The notes below the pieces were generated by a model that made no database searches, was not told the origin of the DNA, and saw only the letters and a list, made by a program, of their open reading frames with translations. From Klebsiella sp. WP3-W18-ESBL-02 (GTDB lineage Bacteria; Pseudomonadota; Gammaproteobacteria; Enterobacterales; Enterobacteriaceae), in assembly GCF_014168815.1 (NCBI RefSeq), contig NZ_AP021972.1, positions 4,278,001 to 4,342,000 of the forward strand: a stretch of 64,000 nt of DNA. The letters are read 5' to 3'. Position 1 is the stretch's first letter. Every line of letters begins with the position of its first letter. Of this stretch, positions 55,380 to 64,000 are shown one piece after another. Position numbers and translations under genes: made by a program.

Positions 55380-55504
55380 AACAAACCATTCGCAAAGTGG
55401 AAGTGTTGATCTAAGTTTACGTTTTATGTAAAGCAAAAATGACTATACCGTAAACCCGATCGCGCTCCAGCAGAATGATAGGTTATGTCAGAAAAGCATC
55501 ACAT

Positions 55505-56092
55505 TCAGGATAAAGTCTCGCGACGAGCGCTCTTAGGGCGGAAAGCTGCTACGACATCGCGATTCGTTTCAATATAAGGCCCCTCCAGCAACTGTACACA
55601 ATACGGTACACTTGCAAAGATGCCGTTCACCAGCACGTTGCCCTCTGCGTCTTTCACCCCTTCCAGCGTTTCCTGAATCGCTTTCGGCTGGCCCGGCAGG
55701 TTCAGAATGAGGGCCTGTTTGCGAATAACGCCTACCTGGCGTGAGAGAATGGCCGTCGGGACAAAGTGCAAACTGACCTGGCGCATCTGCTCGCCAAAGC
55801 CCGGCATGACGCGGTCGGCAATCGCCAGCGTCGCATCCGGCGTCACATCGCGCCGCGCCGGCCCCGTACCACCGGTGGTCAGCACCAGATGGCAGCTCAT
55901 CTCGTCCACCAGCTCACACAGAGTTTGCTCAATAATGGTTTGTTCATCCGGGATCAGGCGAGTTTCCACCTTAAAAGGGGTCGTCAGCGCCGATGCCAGC
56001 CACTCTTCCAGTGCCGGAATACCTTTGTCCTGATAAACGCCGCTGGAAGCGCGGTCAGAGATAGAAACTAAGCCAATGCGTAAAGTGTTCAT
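55505..56092 (-). CDS. mog: Molybdopterin adenylyltransferase Mog
   Basis: Adenylates molybdopterin before molybdenum insertion. The 195 residues match E. coli. The MoCF signature TTGGTGPARRDVTPDAT is near residue 72. It is transcribed alone. The following Rpn gene is divergent. Confidence 0.97.
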   Translation of the reverse strand: MNTLRIGLVSISDRASSGVYQDKGIPALEEWLASALTTPFKVETRLIPDEQTIIEQTLCELVDEMSCHLVLTTGGTGPARRDVTPDATLAIADRVMPGFGEQMRQVSLHFVPTAILSRQVGVIRKQALILNLPGQPKAIQETLEGVKDAEGNVLVNGIFASVPYCVQLLEGPYIETNRDVVAAFRPKSARRETLS

Positions 56093-56285
56093 GATTATTC
56101 CGTTAAAACCGTAGCGTTAAGCAGAATAATACACGCGAATGGGCAGCAATACTAAGACCCCAGACGGGTTATCCTCCGGGTTTCCCGAGGCGCGCCGCAA
56201 AATGAAAAAGCCAACGGATATTTCTCTGTCGCACGAAGATGCGCAGTGGCAGACTCCGCGAACAGAATTCCATGGAGGGCTGGAT

Positions 56286-57218
56286 ATGCGTAAAAACAGG
56301 ACGCCTACGCCGCATGATTTAGTGTTTAAAACGTTTCTCTCAACGATGGAAACCGCACGGGATTTTATTGCGATTCATCTTCCCCCTGCCCTGCTGCGAC
56401 TGTGCGATCTGTCAACGCTGAAACTGGAATCGGGTAGCTTTATCGAAGAGGATCTTCACCCCTATTACAGCGATATGCTCTATTCGCTAAAAACAGCCTG
56501 CGGCGACGGCTACATCCACGTGCTTATTGAACATCAAAGCTCACCGGATAAGCATATGGCCTTTCGCTTAATGCGTTACGCCATTGCCGCCATGCAGCGC
56601 CACCTTGAGGCCGGCCATAATAGGCTACCGCTGGTCATCCCTATTCTGTTTTATCAGGGGCGAAAAAGCCCTTATCCCCACTCAATGAACTGGCTGGATA
56701 ATTTTACCGACCCGGCGCTTGCGAGACATATCTATAGCCAGAATTTTCCTTTGGTCGATATCACGGTAATTCCCGATGATGAAATTATGCGCCACCGCAG
56801 TATGGCTGCGCTGACGCTGATTCAAAAACATATCCGCCAGCGCGATCTCACCCGCTTTCTCGATAAGCTTGCCGGGCTATTAACCCGCAACCACATCAGC
56901 GGACAGCAGGTCATTGCGCTGGTAAACTACATGCTCCAGGCGGGAGAAGCACACGATGCCCGTACATTGCTGTATGAAATGGCGCTACGCGCACCACAGT
57001 ATGGAGACGAACTGATGACATTAGCAGAAGAGTTAAAGCAGGAAGGACGGATAGAAGGAATACAGCAAGGAATTCAACAGGGTATGCAAGTCGGCGAACG
57101 CGAAGCCGCGCGGAAAATTGCCCGAGCCATGCTAGAAAAAGGTATCCCGGTCGCCGAGGTGATTGAAATGACCGGCATCGCCGCAGACGAACTTCCCTCC
57201 CTGCACCACCATGAATAA
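56286..57218 (+). CDS. Rpn-family recombination-promoting nuclease
   Basis: A 310-residue member of the Rpn (transposase_31, PD-(D/E)XK) family. E. coli RpnA-E are DNA endonucleases, and full-length Rpn proteins have been tied to toxicity and phage defence. The nuclease core shows D63 in YYSDMLY and E82/Q84 in VLIEHQSS. The family start PTPHDLVFKTFL is near residue 7. The Gln/Gly-rich C-terminal tail (GRIEGIQQGIQQGMQ, then EVIEMTGI) is typical. The start ATG 56286 has GGAGGG six bases before it; the frame is open to 56139 without conservation. It is inserted between mog and talB, unlike E. coli. Confidence 0.9.
   Translation: MRKNRTPTPHDLVFKTFLSTMETARDFIAIHLPPALLRLCDLSTLKLESGSFIEEDLHPYYSDMLYSLKTACGDGYIHVLIEHQSSPDKHMAFRLMRYAIAAMQRHLEAGHNRLPLVIPILFYQGRKSPYPHSMNWLDNFTDPALARHIYSQNFPLVDITVIPDDEIMRHRSMAALTLIQKHIRQRDLTRFLDKLAGLLTRNHISGQQVIALVNYMLQAGEAHDARTLLYEMALRAPQYGDELMTLAEELKQEGRIEGIQQGIQQGMQVGEREAARKIARAMLEKGIPVAEVIEMTGIAADELPSLHHHE
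57015..57218 (+). CDS. Candidate internal short Rpn isoform (antitoxin-like)
   Basis: An in-frame ATG at 57015 has GGAG at 57003-57006, 8 bases away, and would give a 67-residue C-terminal protein starting MTLAEELKQEG. In E. coli rpn genes a short C-terminal protein made from an internal start binds and inhibits the full-length toxin. The position and ribosome site fit that arrangement; expression is inferred. Confidence 0.45.
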   Translation: MTLAEELKQEGRIEGIQQGIQQGMQVGEREAARKIARAMLEKGIPVAEVIEMTGIAADELPSLHHHE

Positions 57219-57222
57219 AAAA

Positions 57223-57253
57223 ACAGCCCGCTCTCTTTAGAGAAGCGGGCTGT
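57223..57253. terminator. Bidirectional terminator between rpn and talB
   Basis: Stem ACAGCCCGCT / AGCGGGCTGT with an inner pairing of CTCT/AGAG, preceded by seven A. It lies just after the rpn stop and downstream of convergent talB. Confidence 0.85.
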
Positions 57254-57273
57254 TATCAGGCAAACAGGCTGAA

Positions 57274-58227
57274 TTACAGCAGGTCGCCGATCATTTTTTC
57301 CAGTTTTTCCTGGTCAATAGCAAACTTACGGATACCTTCCGCCAGTTTATCAACCGCCATCGGATCCTGGTTGTGCTGCCACAGGAACTCAGACTCGGTG
57401 ATGCGGCTCGGACGCGCTTTCACTTCACCAGTAAAGGTCAGCTTACGCTCCAGCGGGCCTTCGCTTTCTGCCAGTTCTTTCAGCAGCGCCGGGGCGATGG
57501 TCAGGCGGTCACAGCCTGCCAGCTCCAGGATTTCACCGATGTTACGGAAGCTTGCGCCCATCACCACGGTTTCATAACCGTGCTCTTTGTAGTACTGGTA
57601 GATTTCGCTAACCGAAACCACGCCCGGATCTTCCGCAGGCGCGTATTCTTTCTTATCGGTATTGGCTTTGTACCAATCCAGAATACGACCGACGAACGGG
57701 GAGATCAGGAACACGCCCGCTTCCGCACAAGCGCGCGCCTGCGCGAAGGAGAACAGCAGAGTCAGGTTACAGTTGATGCCGTCTTTTTCCAGCTGCTCCG
57801 CTGCGCGGATGCCCTGCCAGGTAGAGGCCAGTTTAATCAGAATGCGATCGTTGCTGATGCCAGCATCGTTGTACATTTTGATCAGGCGCTTCGCTTTCGC
57901 GATAGACGCTTCAGTGTCATACGACAGGCGCGCATCAACTTCGGTAGAGATACGGCCCGGGACCAGTTTCAGAATTTCCAGACCGATATTTACGGCCAGT
58001 TTATCGGTGGCATCGACAACCTGCTGTGCGCGGTCGCTGCTCTGGCTACGCGCCCATGCTACCGCATCGTCGATCAGTTTACGGTACTCAGGGATCTGTG
58101 CTGCGCCCAGAATCAGGGAAGGGTTGGTTGTCGCATCCTGAGGCTGATACAGCTTCATTGCCGCGATGTCTCCGGTGTCAGCCACTACGGTTGTGTACTG
58201 ACGCAGAGATGTCAATTTATCCGTCAT
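57274..58227 (-). CDS. talB: Transaldolase B
   Basis: Pentose phosphate enzyme that moves a dihydroxyacetone unit from sedoheptulose 7-phosphate to glyceraldehyde 3-phosphate. The Schiff-base lysine is in ILIKLASTWQGIRAAE (near 132). The start at 58227 (MTDKLTSLRQYT) gives 317 residues as in E. coli. The 31 open codons upstream are not conserved. Confidence 0.98.
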   Translation of the reverse strand: MTDKLTSLRQYTTVVADTGDIAAMKLYQPQDATTNPSLILGAAQIPEYRKLIDDAVAWARSQSSDRAQQVVDATDKLAVNIGLEILKLVPGRISTEVDARLSYDTEASIAKAKRLIKMYNDAGISNDRILIKLASTWQGIRAAEQLEKDGINCNLTLLFSFAQARACAEAGVFLISPFVGRILDWYKANTDKKEYAPAEDPGVVSVSEIYQYYKEHGYETVVMGASFRNIGEILELAGCDRLTIAPALLKELAESEGPLERKLTFTGEVKARPSRITESEFLWQHNQDPMAVDKLAEGIRKFAIDQEKLEKMIGDLL

Positions 58228-58420
58228 GATAGTGTTTCTCTTTAAACAGCTGTTAGGGGGATGTAACCGGTCTGCCCCGATAATATCACGCCGCTCTCTC
58301 AGCGCAACCGCCGACGTCATGAGACCGCAGAGTATGATAAACTGAAGTATCTGACTTTCAGGACCCGGCTTTCTGCATCCTGATTGTGGTAACGCTTACA
58401 TTGGCTGAATCGAATCGTGC

Positions 58421-58436
58421 GAAGCAACGTTGCTTC
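58421..58436. promoter_or_regulatory. Perfect 16-bp palindrome upstream of yaaJ
   Basis: GAAGCAACGTTGCTTC is a gapless perfect palindrome 43 bases before the yaaJ start codon, suited to binding a dimeric regulator. No regulator was identified for it. Confidence 0.45.
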
Positions 58437-58479
58437 CTGGGTTCGGCCGCTCATTTCGGCATAGACAAGAGGACGTTTA

Positions 58480-59910
<1,431 letters not shown>

Positions 59911-59976
59911 CAGCAATCGATCACCTGAGGCCTTTTTTTTGTTAAAGTTGAGTGAAATTTTCTGCAAGGACTGGAT

Positions 59977-60750
59977 ATGCTGATTCTGATTTCGCCTGCT
60001 AAAACGCTCGATTACCAAAGCAAGCTTGCCACCACCCGCTATACCCAGCCCATGCTGCTGGAGCACTCTCAAACGCTGATACGCGAAGCGCGAAAGCTTT
60101 CTGCGCCGCAAATTAAAGCGCTGATGGGGATTAGCGACAAGCTAGCGGACCTAAACGCTACCCGCTTCCACGACTGGCATCCGGACTTCACGCCGGATAA
60201 CGCCCGTCAGGCGATTCTGGCCTTCAAAGGCGACGTCTACACCGGGCTACAGGCAGAAACCTTTAGCGATGCTGATTTTGACTTCGCTCAGCAGCACCTG
60301 CGCATGCTTTCCGGCCTTTACGGCGTGCTGCGTCCGCTGGATCTGATGCAGCCGTACCGTCTGGAAATGGGCATTAGCCTGGAGAACCCGCGCGGAAAGG
60401 ATCTGTACCAGTTCTGGGGAGAGGAAATCACCCAGACGTTGAACGCCGCGCTGCGTGAACAGGGCGACGACATCGTCATCAACCTGGCGTCAGACGAGTA
60501 TTTCCGTTCGGTAAAACCGAAAGCACTGAAGGGAAGCATCATTAAGCCCGTGTTCCTTGACGAGAAAAACGGCAAATTCAAGGTGATCAGCTTCTATGCC
60601 AAAAAAGCGCGCGGGCTGATGAGCCGCTATATCATTGAAAATCGCCTGTCGAAACCTGAACAGCTGACCGGATTTGATAGCGAAGGGTATTTCTTTGATG
60701 CGGAAAGTTCGAGCGCCGAAGAGCTGGTCTTCAAGCGCCACGAACAGTGA
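59977..60750 (+). CDS. yaaA: Peroxide stress protein YaaA
   Basis: DUF328/UPF0246 protein of 257 residues (E. coli 258). It is OxyR-induced in E. coli and limits free iron during peroxide stress. The N-terminus MLILISPAKTLDYQSK and the C-terminal FKVISFYAKKARGLMSRYI are highly conserved. The start ATG 59977 follows AAGGA. Confidence 0.97.
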   Translation: MLILISPAKTLDYQSKLATTRYTQPMLLEHSQTLIREARKLSAPQIKALMGISDKLADLNATRFHDWHPDFTPDNARQAILAFKGDVYTGLQAETFSDADFDFAQQHLRMLSGLYGVLRPLDLMQPYRLEMGISLENPRGKDLYQFWGEEITQTLNAALREQGDDIVINLASDEYFRSVKPKALKGSIIKPVFLDEKNGKFKVISFYAKKARGLMSRYIIENRLSKPEQLTGFDSEGYFFDAESSSAEELVFKRHEQ

Positions 60751-60758
60751 TAACCCCG

Positions 60759-60834
60759 CGGGCCTGATAAGCAAAGCGCCATCTGGCAGATCGATAGCGA
60801 TTGCCGGATGGCGGCGTTGCCTTAGTCGGCCGAC
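60759..60834. repeat. REP pair between convergent yaaA and yaaX
   Basis: Elements at 60759-60788 (CGGGCCTGATAAGCAAAGCG / CCATCTGGCA) and 60801-60834 (TTGCCGGATGGCGGCG ... AGTCGGCCGAC). The second is somewhat degraded. Confidence 0.78.
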
Positions 60835-60837
60835 AAG

Positions 60838-61158
60838 TTAGTGATGGTCATTGGGCGGTGGCAGGCGACGATCGTCGCCATGTCCACGCTCGTTATGACC
60901 CCGATCGTCATGGCGGTCGTCGCGATCGCGTTTATCATGATGCGGCGGCGTATGAGGATTCCAGCGGTTGTCGCGCCATTCATAATGATCGTTCCACCAG
61001 CTATGGTCACGCCAGTGGCCGCCATCCCAGTAACGCCCGTCATTATCCTGGTCGCCAATTTGCAGCTTCACCGCCGGGACCAACGTGATCTCTGCGGCCT
61101 GAGTCATAACCGGAGCCGCCAGCATCATAGCCAGTGCCAACATCGCAGGTTTTAACAT
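60838..61158 (-). CDS. yaaX: DUF2502 periplasmic protein YaaX
   Basis: A 106-residue secreted protein. The signal peptide spans about 1-22 (ending VMTQAA). The conserved mature start AEITLVPAVKLQIGDQDN and the motif YWDGGHWRDHSWW follow, then a tail rich in His, Asp and Arg. It is the E. coli YaaX/YpeC family (YaaX 98 residues); function is unknown. The start ATG 61158 follows AAGGAG; 15 open codons upstream are not conserved. The tail is longer and more acidic/His-rich than in E. coli. Confidence 0.9.
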   Translation of the reverse strand: MLKPAMLALAMMLAAPVMTQAAEITLVPAVKLQIGDQDNDGRYWDGGHWRDHSWWNDHYEWRDNRWNPHTPPHHDKRDRDDRHDDRGHNERGHGDDRRLPPPNDHH

Positions 61159-61354
61159 GGGTAACTCCTTGATTCTTCGTTCGCCAGTGTGGCCGATGAA
61201 CAAAGCTTACCGCCGTAGAACCCGCGTTGTTATTCTCCGCAATCCTATAATCTAACGCCCCGCATTTATTGGGAATATCTCCTTTTTCCCTGCGGAATGT
61301 CTGCATAATTTCTCCCTATTTCCCCCTCCACAGGGAAGGAGGAAACGGAGAAGA

Positions 61355-62641
61355 TTACGCGTTGCGCATCATCAGCTGGCGCAGTGCGGCATAGTCGGCC
61401 GGCAGGTTGTGAGACAGCAGCGGCAGGTCGGCGCGGTCTGCCAGAGCTTTAGGCAGCGGCAGGGTTTCGCCCAGGATCGCTTCCACGCTTTCCTTAAACT
61501 TCGCCGGATGCGCGGTGCCGAGGAACAGACCATATTCACCCGGCTGCAGCTGGTCACGCAGTGCACGGTAGGCAATCGCCGCGTGCGGTTCGGAGGTGTA
61601 GCCCAGCGACTGCAGTTCACGCATAGTGGCCTTTGTCGTTTCGTCATCCACCGCCGCATAACCCAGTTCGTTCAGGCGCCAGATTTTACGGCGGAACAGC
61701 TCTTCTACACGCGGCCAGTTGTTCGGCTGGCTCACGTCCATTGCGTTCGACAGCGTCGCCTGAGTGGCCTTCGGCGCCCACTTCCCATCCTGCAGGAAGC
61801 GCGGCACGGTGTCGTTGGCATTGGTGGCGGCGATAAAGCGTTTCACCGGCAGGCCCAGCGATTTAGCCAGCAGGCCCGCGGTCAGATCGCCGAAGTTACC
61901 GCTCGGCACGGAAATCACCAGCTGGTTACGCGCTTCCTGTGGCAGCTGCGCTACCGCTTCGAAGTAGTAGCAGATTTGCGCCAGCAGGCGGCTGATGTTG
62001 ATGGAGTTTGCGGAGTTCAGACCCAGTGCAACCTTCAGTTCTTCATCATCGAAGGCCTGTTTCACCAGCGCCTGGCAGGCGTCAAAATCACCGTCAATGG
62101 CGACGGTTTCAATGTTGCCGCCCAGCGTACAGAACAGCTTCTCCTGCAGCGGGCTGATTTTGCCGCGCGGGTACAGAATCACCACGTTGACGTTCGGCAG
62201 GCCGTAGAACGCATGCGCCACGGCAGCACCGGTGTCGCCGGAGGTTGCCGTCAGGATGGTCACTGGCTTATCGCCTGCAATATGGGTCAGCATCTGCGCC
62301 ATAAAGCGGCCGCCGAAGTCTTTAAACGCCAGGGTCGGACCGTGGAACAGCTCCAGGCAGCCAACGTCTTCCTGCACCTTGTTCACCGGCGCCGGGAAGG
62401 TAAATGCCGTCGCAATGCGCGCAGCGAGCTCATCCTGTGGGATCTCATCGCCGATAAACGCGGAGAGTATTTTCGCGCTGCGGGTGACGAAATCCTGCGT
62501 TAACAGGTCATCAATGTCGGTCAGGTTGAATTCCGGCAGATCGTGCGGGAAAAACAGCCCCTGTTGCTTGCCAAGGCCTTGCGTAACGGCCTGCGCGAAG
62601 CTGACCTGTTCATTGTGATCTTTTAAGTTATAGAGTTTCAT
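61355..62641 (-). CDS. thrC: Threonine synthase
   Basis: PLP enzyme that converts O-phosphohomoserine to threonine. The 428 residues equal E. coli ThrC. The Schiff-base lysine is in LAFKDFGGRF (near 107). It is last in thrABC, three bases after thrB. No clear terminator was seen before yaaX. Confidence 0.98.
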   Translation of the reverse strand: MKLYNLKDHNEQVSFAQAVTQGLGKQQGLFFPHDLPEFNLTDIDDLLTQDFVTRSAKILSAFIGDEIPQDELAARIATAFTFPAPVNKVQEDVGCLELFHGPTLAFKDFGGRFMAQMLTHIAGDKPVTILTATSGDTGAAVAHAFYGLPNVNVVILYPRGKISPLQEKLFCTLGGNIETVAIDGDFDACQALVKQAFDDEELKVALGLNSANSINISRLLAQICYYFEAVAQLPQEARNQLVISVPSGNFGDLTAGLLAKSLGLPVKRFIAATNANDTVPRFLQDGKWAPKATQATLSNAMDVSQPNNWPRVEELFRRKIWRLNELGYAAVDDETTKATMRELQSLGYTSEPHAAIAYRALRDQLQPGEYGLFLGTAHPAKFKESVEAILGETLPLPKALADRADLPLLSHNLPADYAALRQLMMRNA

Positions 62642-62644
62642 CGG

Positions 62645-63574
62645 TTATCCCACGACTCGTGCGCCGGCTGTATCCAGACGGCAAATATGAACAAAACCTT
62701 CTTGATTTTGCAGGTAATTCTGGCCAAGCCAATCGGCCACTCGCTGTGCGGTATCGGGTTTATCACACAGCGCAAACAGCGTTGGGCCGGAACCAGAGAT
62801 CCCACAGGCAACGGCGCCAATGCCCGCCACCGCCTGACGCGCCTCGCTGAAGCCCGGCAGCAGTTTGGTACGGTATGGCTCGGCAATCACGTCTTTCATC
62901 AGTTTCGCAGCCAACTGGGGCTGGCGTGAGTAGCAGGCGTGAATAAACCCAGCCAGATGGCGGCCATGCGCGATGCAGTCCTGACGGCGATACTGCGCAG
63001 GCAGAATCGCGCGCGCCTCCGCCGTTGAGACCTTGATCCCCGGATAGGCCAGCACCCACAGCCACTCATCAAAACAAGGAACCTGCTGGCTGATAATCCC
63101 GTTCTCTTCGATCATCAGCTGCATGCCGCCCAGATAGCACGGCGCAACGTTATCGTAGTGCACGCTGCCGGAGATGCGCCCTTCCAGCTCGCCCATCAGG
63201 GCCAGCATGCGGGTTTCGTCCAGCGGCTTACCGCAGTGTTCATTCATCGCTACCAGCGCAGCGACAACGGAACAGGCGCTGGAGCCCAGCCCTGAACCAA
63301 TCGGCATATTTTTTTCCAGCGTCATCGCCACCGGGATTTCTTTGCCGATTTCCTGGCAGAAGCGCTCCCAGCATTGATAAACAATATTTTCCTGGGCCAC
63401 GCTCGGCAGTTTATCCGCAAAGCGCCCCACATTTTGCAGGCTGAAACGGTCTGCCGCTTCAACCGAGACGTTATCGCCCAGCAGGCTGCCGTCAACCGGC
63501 GTGACGGCGGCACCCAGTACATCAAACCCGACGCTCATATTGGCACTGGAAGCCGGGGCATACACCTTAACCAT
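62645..63574 (-). CDS. thrB: Homoserine kinase
   Basis: GHMP-family kinase that phosphorylates homoserine. The ATP-binding motif PIGSGLGSSACS is near residue 90. At 309 residues it is about as long as in E. coli (310). It starts one base after thrA, in thrABC. Confidence 0.98.
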   Translation of the reverse strand: MVKVYAPASSANMSVGFDVLGAAVTPVDGSLLGDNVSVEAADRFSLQNVGRFADKLPSVAQENIVYQCWERFCQEIGKEIPVAMTLEKNMPIGSGLGSSACSVVAALVAMNEHCGKPLDETRMLALMGELEGRISGSVHYDNVAPCYLGGMQLMIEENGIISQQVPCFDEWLWVLAYPGIKVSTAEARAILPAQYRRQDCIAHGRHLAGFIHACYSRQPQLAAKLMKDVIAEPYRTKLLPGFSEARQAVAGIGAVACGISGSGPTLFALCDKPDTAQRVADWLGQNYLQNQEGFVHICRLDTAGARVVG

Positions 63575-63575
63575 T

Positions 63576-64000
63576 TTAAACTCCTAACTTCCATGACAAT
63601 GTGCGCAGCAAATCGGCAAACACCCCTGCCGCCGTCACGTCGTTGCCTGCGCCATAGCCGCGCAGCACCAGCGGCAGCGGCTGGTAGTAGTGGCTGTAGA
63701 ACGCCAGCGCGTTCTCGCCGTTTTTTACTTTGAACAGCGGATCGTTGCCGTCAACGGCGGCAATTTTCACCCGGCAGACGCCGTCTTCCTCGATGTTGCC
63801 CACGTAGCGCAGCACTTTGCCTTCATCACGCGCTTTAGCGACGCGCGCGGAGAATTCATCATCCAGCTGCGGCAGACGCGCCATAAAGCTGTCGGTATCG
63901 CCCGAGGCGTCGAAGCTCGACGGCAGCACCGATTCGACCACGATATCACTCAACTCAAGGCTGCGCCCGGTTTCTCGCGCCAGAATGAGCAGCTTACGCG
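63576..64000 (-). CDS. thrA: Bifunctional aspartokinase I / homoserine dehydrogenase I, C-terminal part
   Basis: Only the last 140 or so residues are inside the window; the gene runs off the right edge. They are the C-terminus of the homoserine dehydrogenase domain, with RARVAKARDEGKVLRYVG-type sequence and the ending NDVTAAGVFADLLRTLSWKLGV shared with E. coli ThrA. The full enzyme catalyses the first and third steps of threonine synthesis and is inhibited by threonine. The attenuator and leader lie outside the window. Confidence 0.96.
   Translation of the reverse strand, partial: RKLLILARETGRSLELSDIVVESVLPSSFDASGDTDSFMARLPQLDDEFSARVAKARDEGKVLRYVGNIEEDGVCRVKIAAVDGNDPLFKVKNGENALAFYSHYYQPLPLVLRGYGAGNDVTAAGVFADLLRTLSWKLGV

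Noticed and set aside
56139..56285. 49-codon N-terminal extension of the Rpn protein
   Set aside because: No homology to Rpn starts and no ribosome site, whereas ATG 56286 has GGAGGG at good spacing.

Overview
This window is a core chromosomal segment of an enteric bacterium (Enterobacteriaceae). It reads thrA-B-C through araD-A-B in the gene order of Escherichia coli K-12, in reverse orientation. The proteins match their E. coli counterparts closely in length and sequence. REP-type palindromes of the Citrobacter/Enterobacter/Salmonella kind sit between many genes. The genus cannot be fixed by eye. An Enterobacter, Leclercia, Kosakonia or Citrobacter relative is likely, because several E. coli genes expected here (caiTABCDE, fixABCX, yaaU, yaaW, yaaI, hokC) are absent and other genes take their places.

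Layout. 1-4.2 kb: araBAD with its AraC/CRP promoter. 4.2-10.4 kb: polB (SOS-controlled), rapA and rluA. 10.5-18.8 kb: djlA, then the envelope and ribosome operon lptD-surA-pdxA-rsmA-apaG-apaH, then folA. 19-21.4 kb: kefF-kefC. 21.5-30.7 kb: an accessory island between kefF and carB. It holds a small lipoprotein gene, an RpiR regulator, a RidA/D-aminoacylase pair divergent from a PLP amino acid deaminase, then an unusual second RpiR regulator divergent from a cellobiose-type PTS IIB / GH4 phospho-glycosidase / PTS IIC operon. 30.7-36.4 kb: carAB with ArgR and PurR sites, then dapB. 36.6-38.3 kb: an AlaX-type tRNA editing hydrolase divergent from a LysR regulator. 38.3-45.7 kb: rihC, the operon ribF-ileS-lspA-fkpB-ispH, and rpsT. 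45.8-51.5 kb: nhaAR and dnaKJ with sigma-32 promoters. 51.9-58.2 kb: satP, an unrecognised secreted 478-residue protein, an MHS-family transporter, mog, an Rpn nuclease with a likely internal antitoxin start, and talB. 58.5-64 kb: yaaJ, yaaA, yaaX and the end of the threonine operon (thrC, thrB, partial thrA).

How parts work together. The island at 21.5-26.3 kb makes chemical sense as a salvage route. A zinc N-acyl-D-amino acid deacylase would release a D-amino acid. A D-serine-dehydratase-like PLP enzyme would deaminate it. RidA would hydrolyse the enamine/imine intermediate. An RpiR repressor stands on one side. The adjoining PTS/GH4 operon imports and cleaves a phosphorylated beta-glucoside; it lacks its own IIA. 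Its regulator carries two full RpiR helix-turn-helix domains plus a third partial one, and two matching 15-bp operators lie in the divergent promoter.

No rRNA, tRNA, CRISPR array, insertion sequence or prophage was seen. Most of the window is ordinary conserved chromosome. The accessory points of interest are the island, the divergent alaX/LysR pair, the unknown secreted protein, the Rpn gene and an IleS with unusual central residues.
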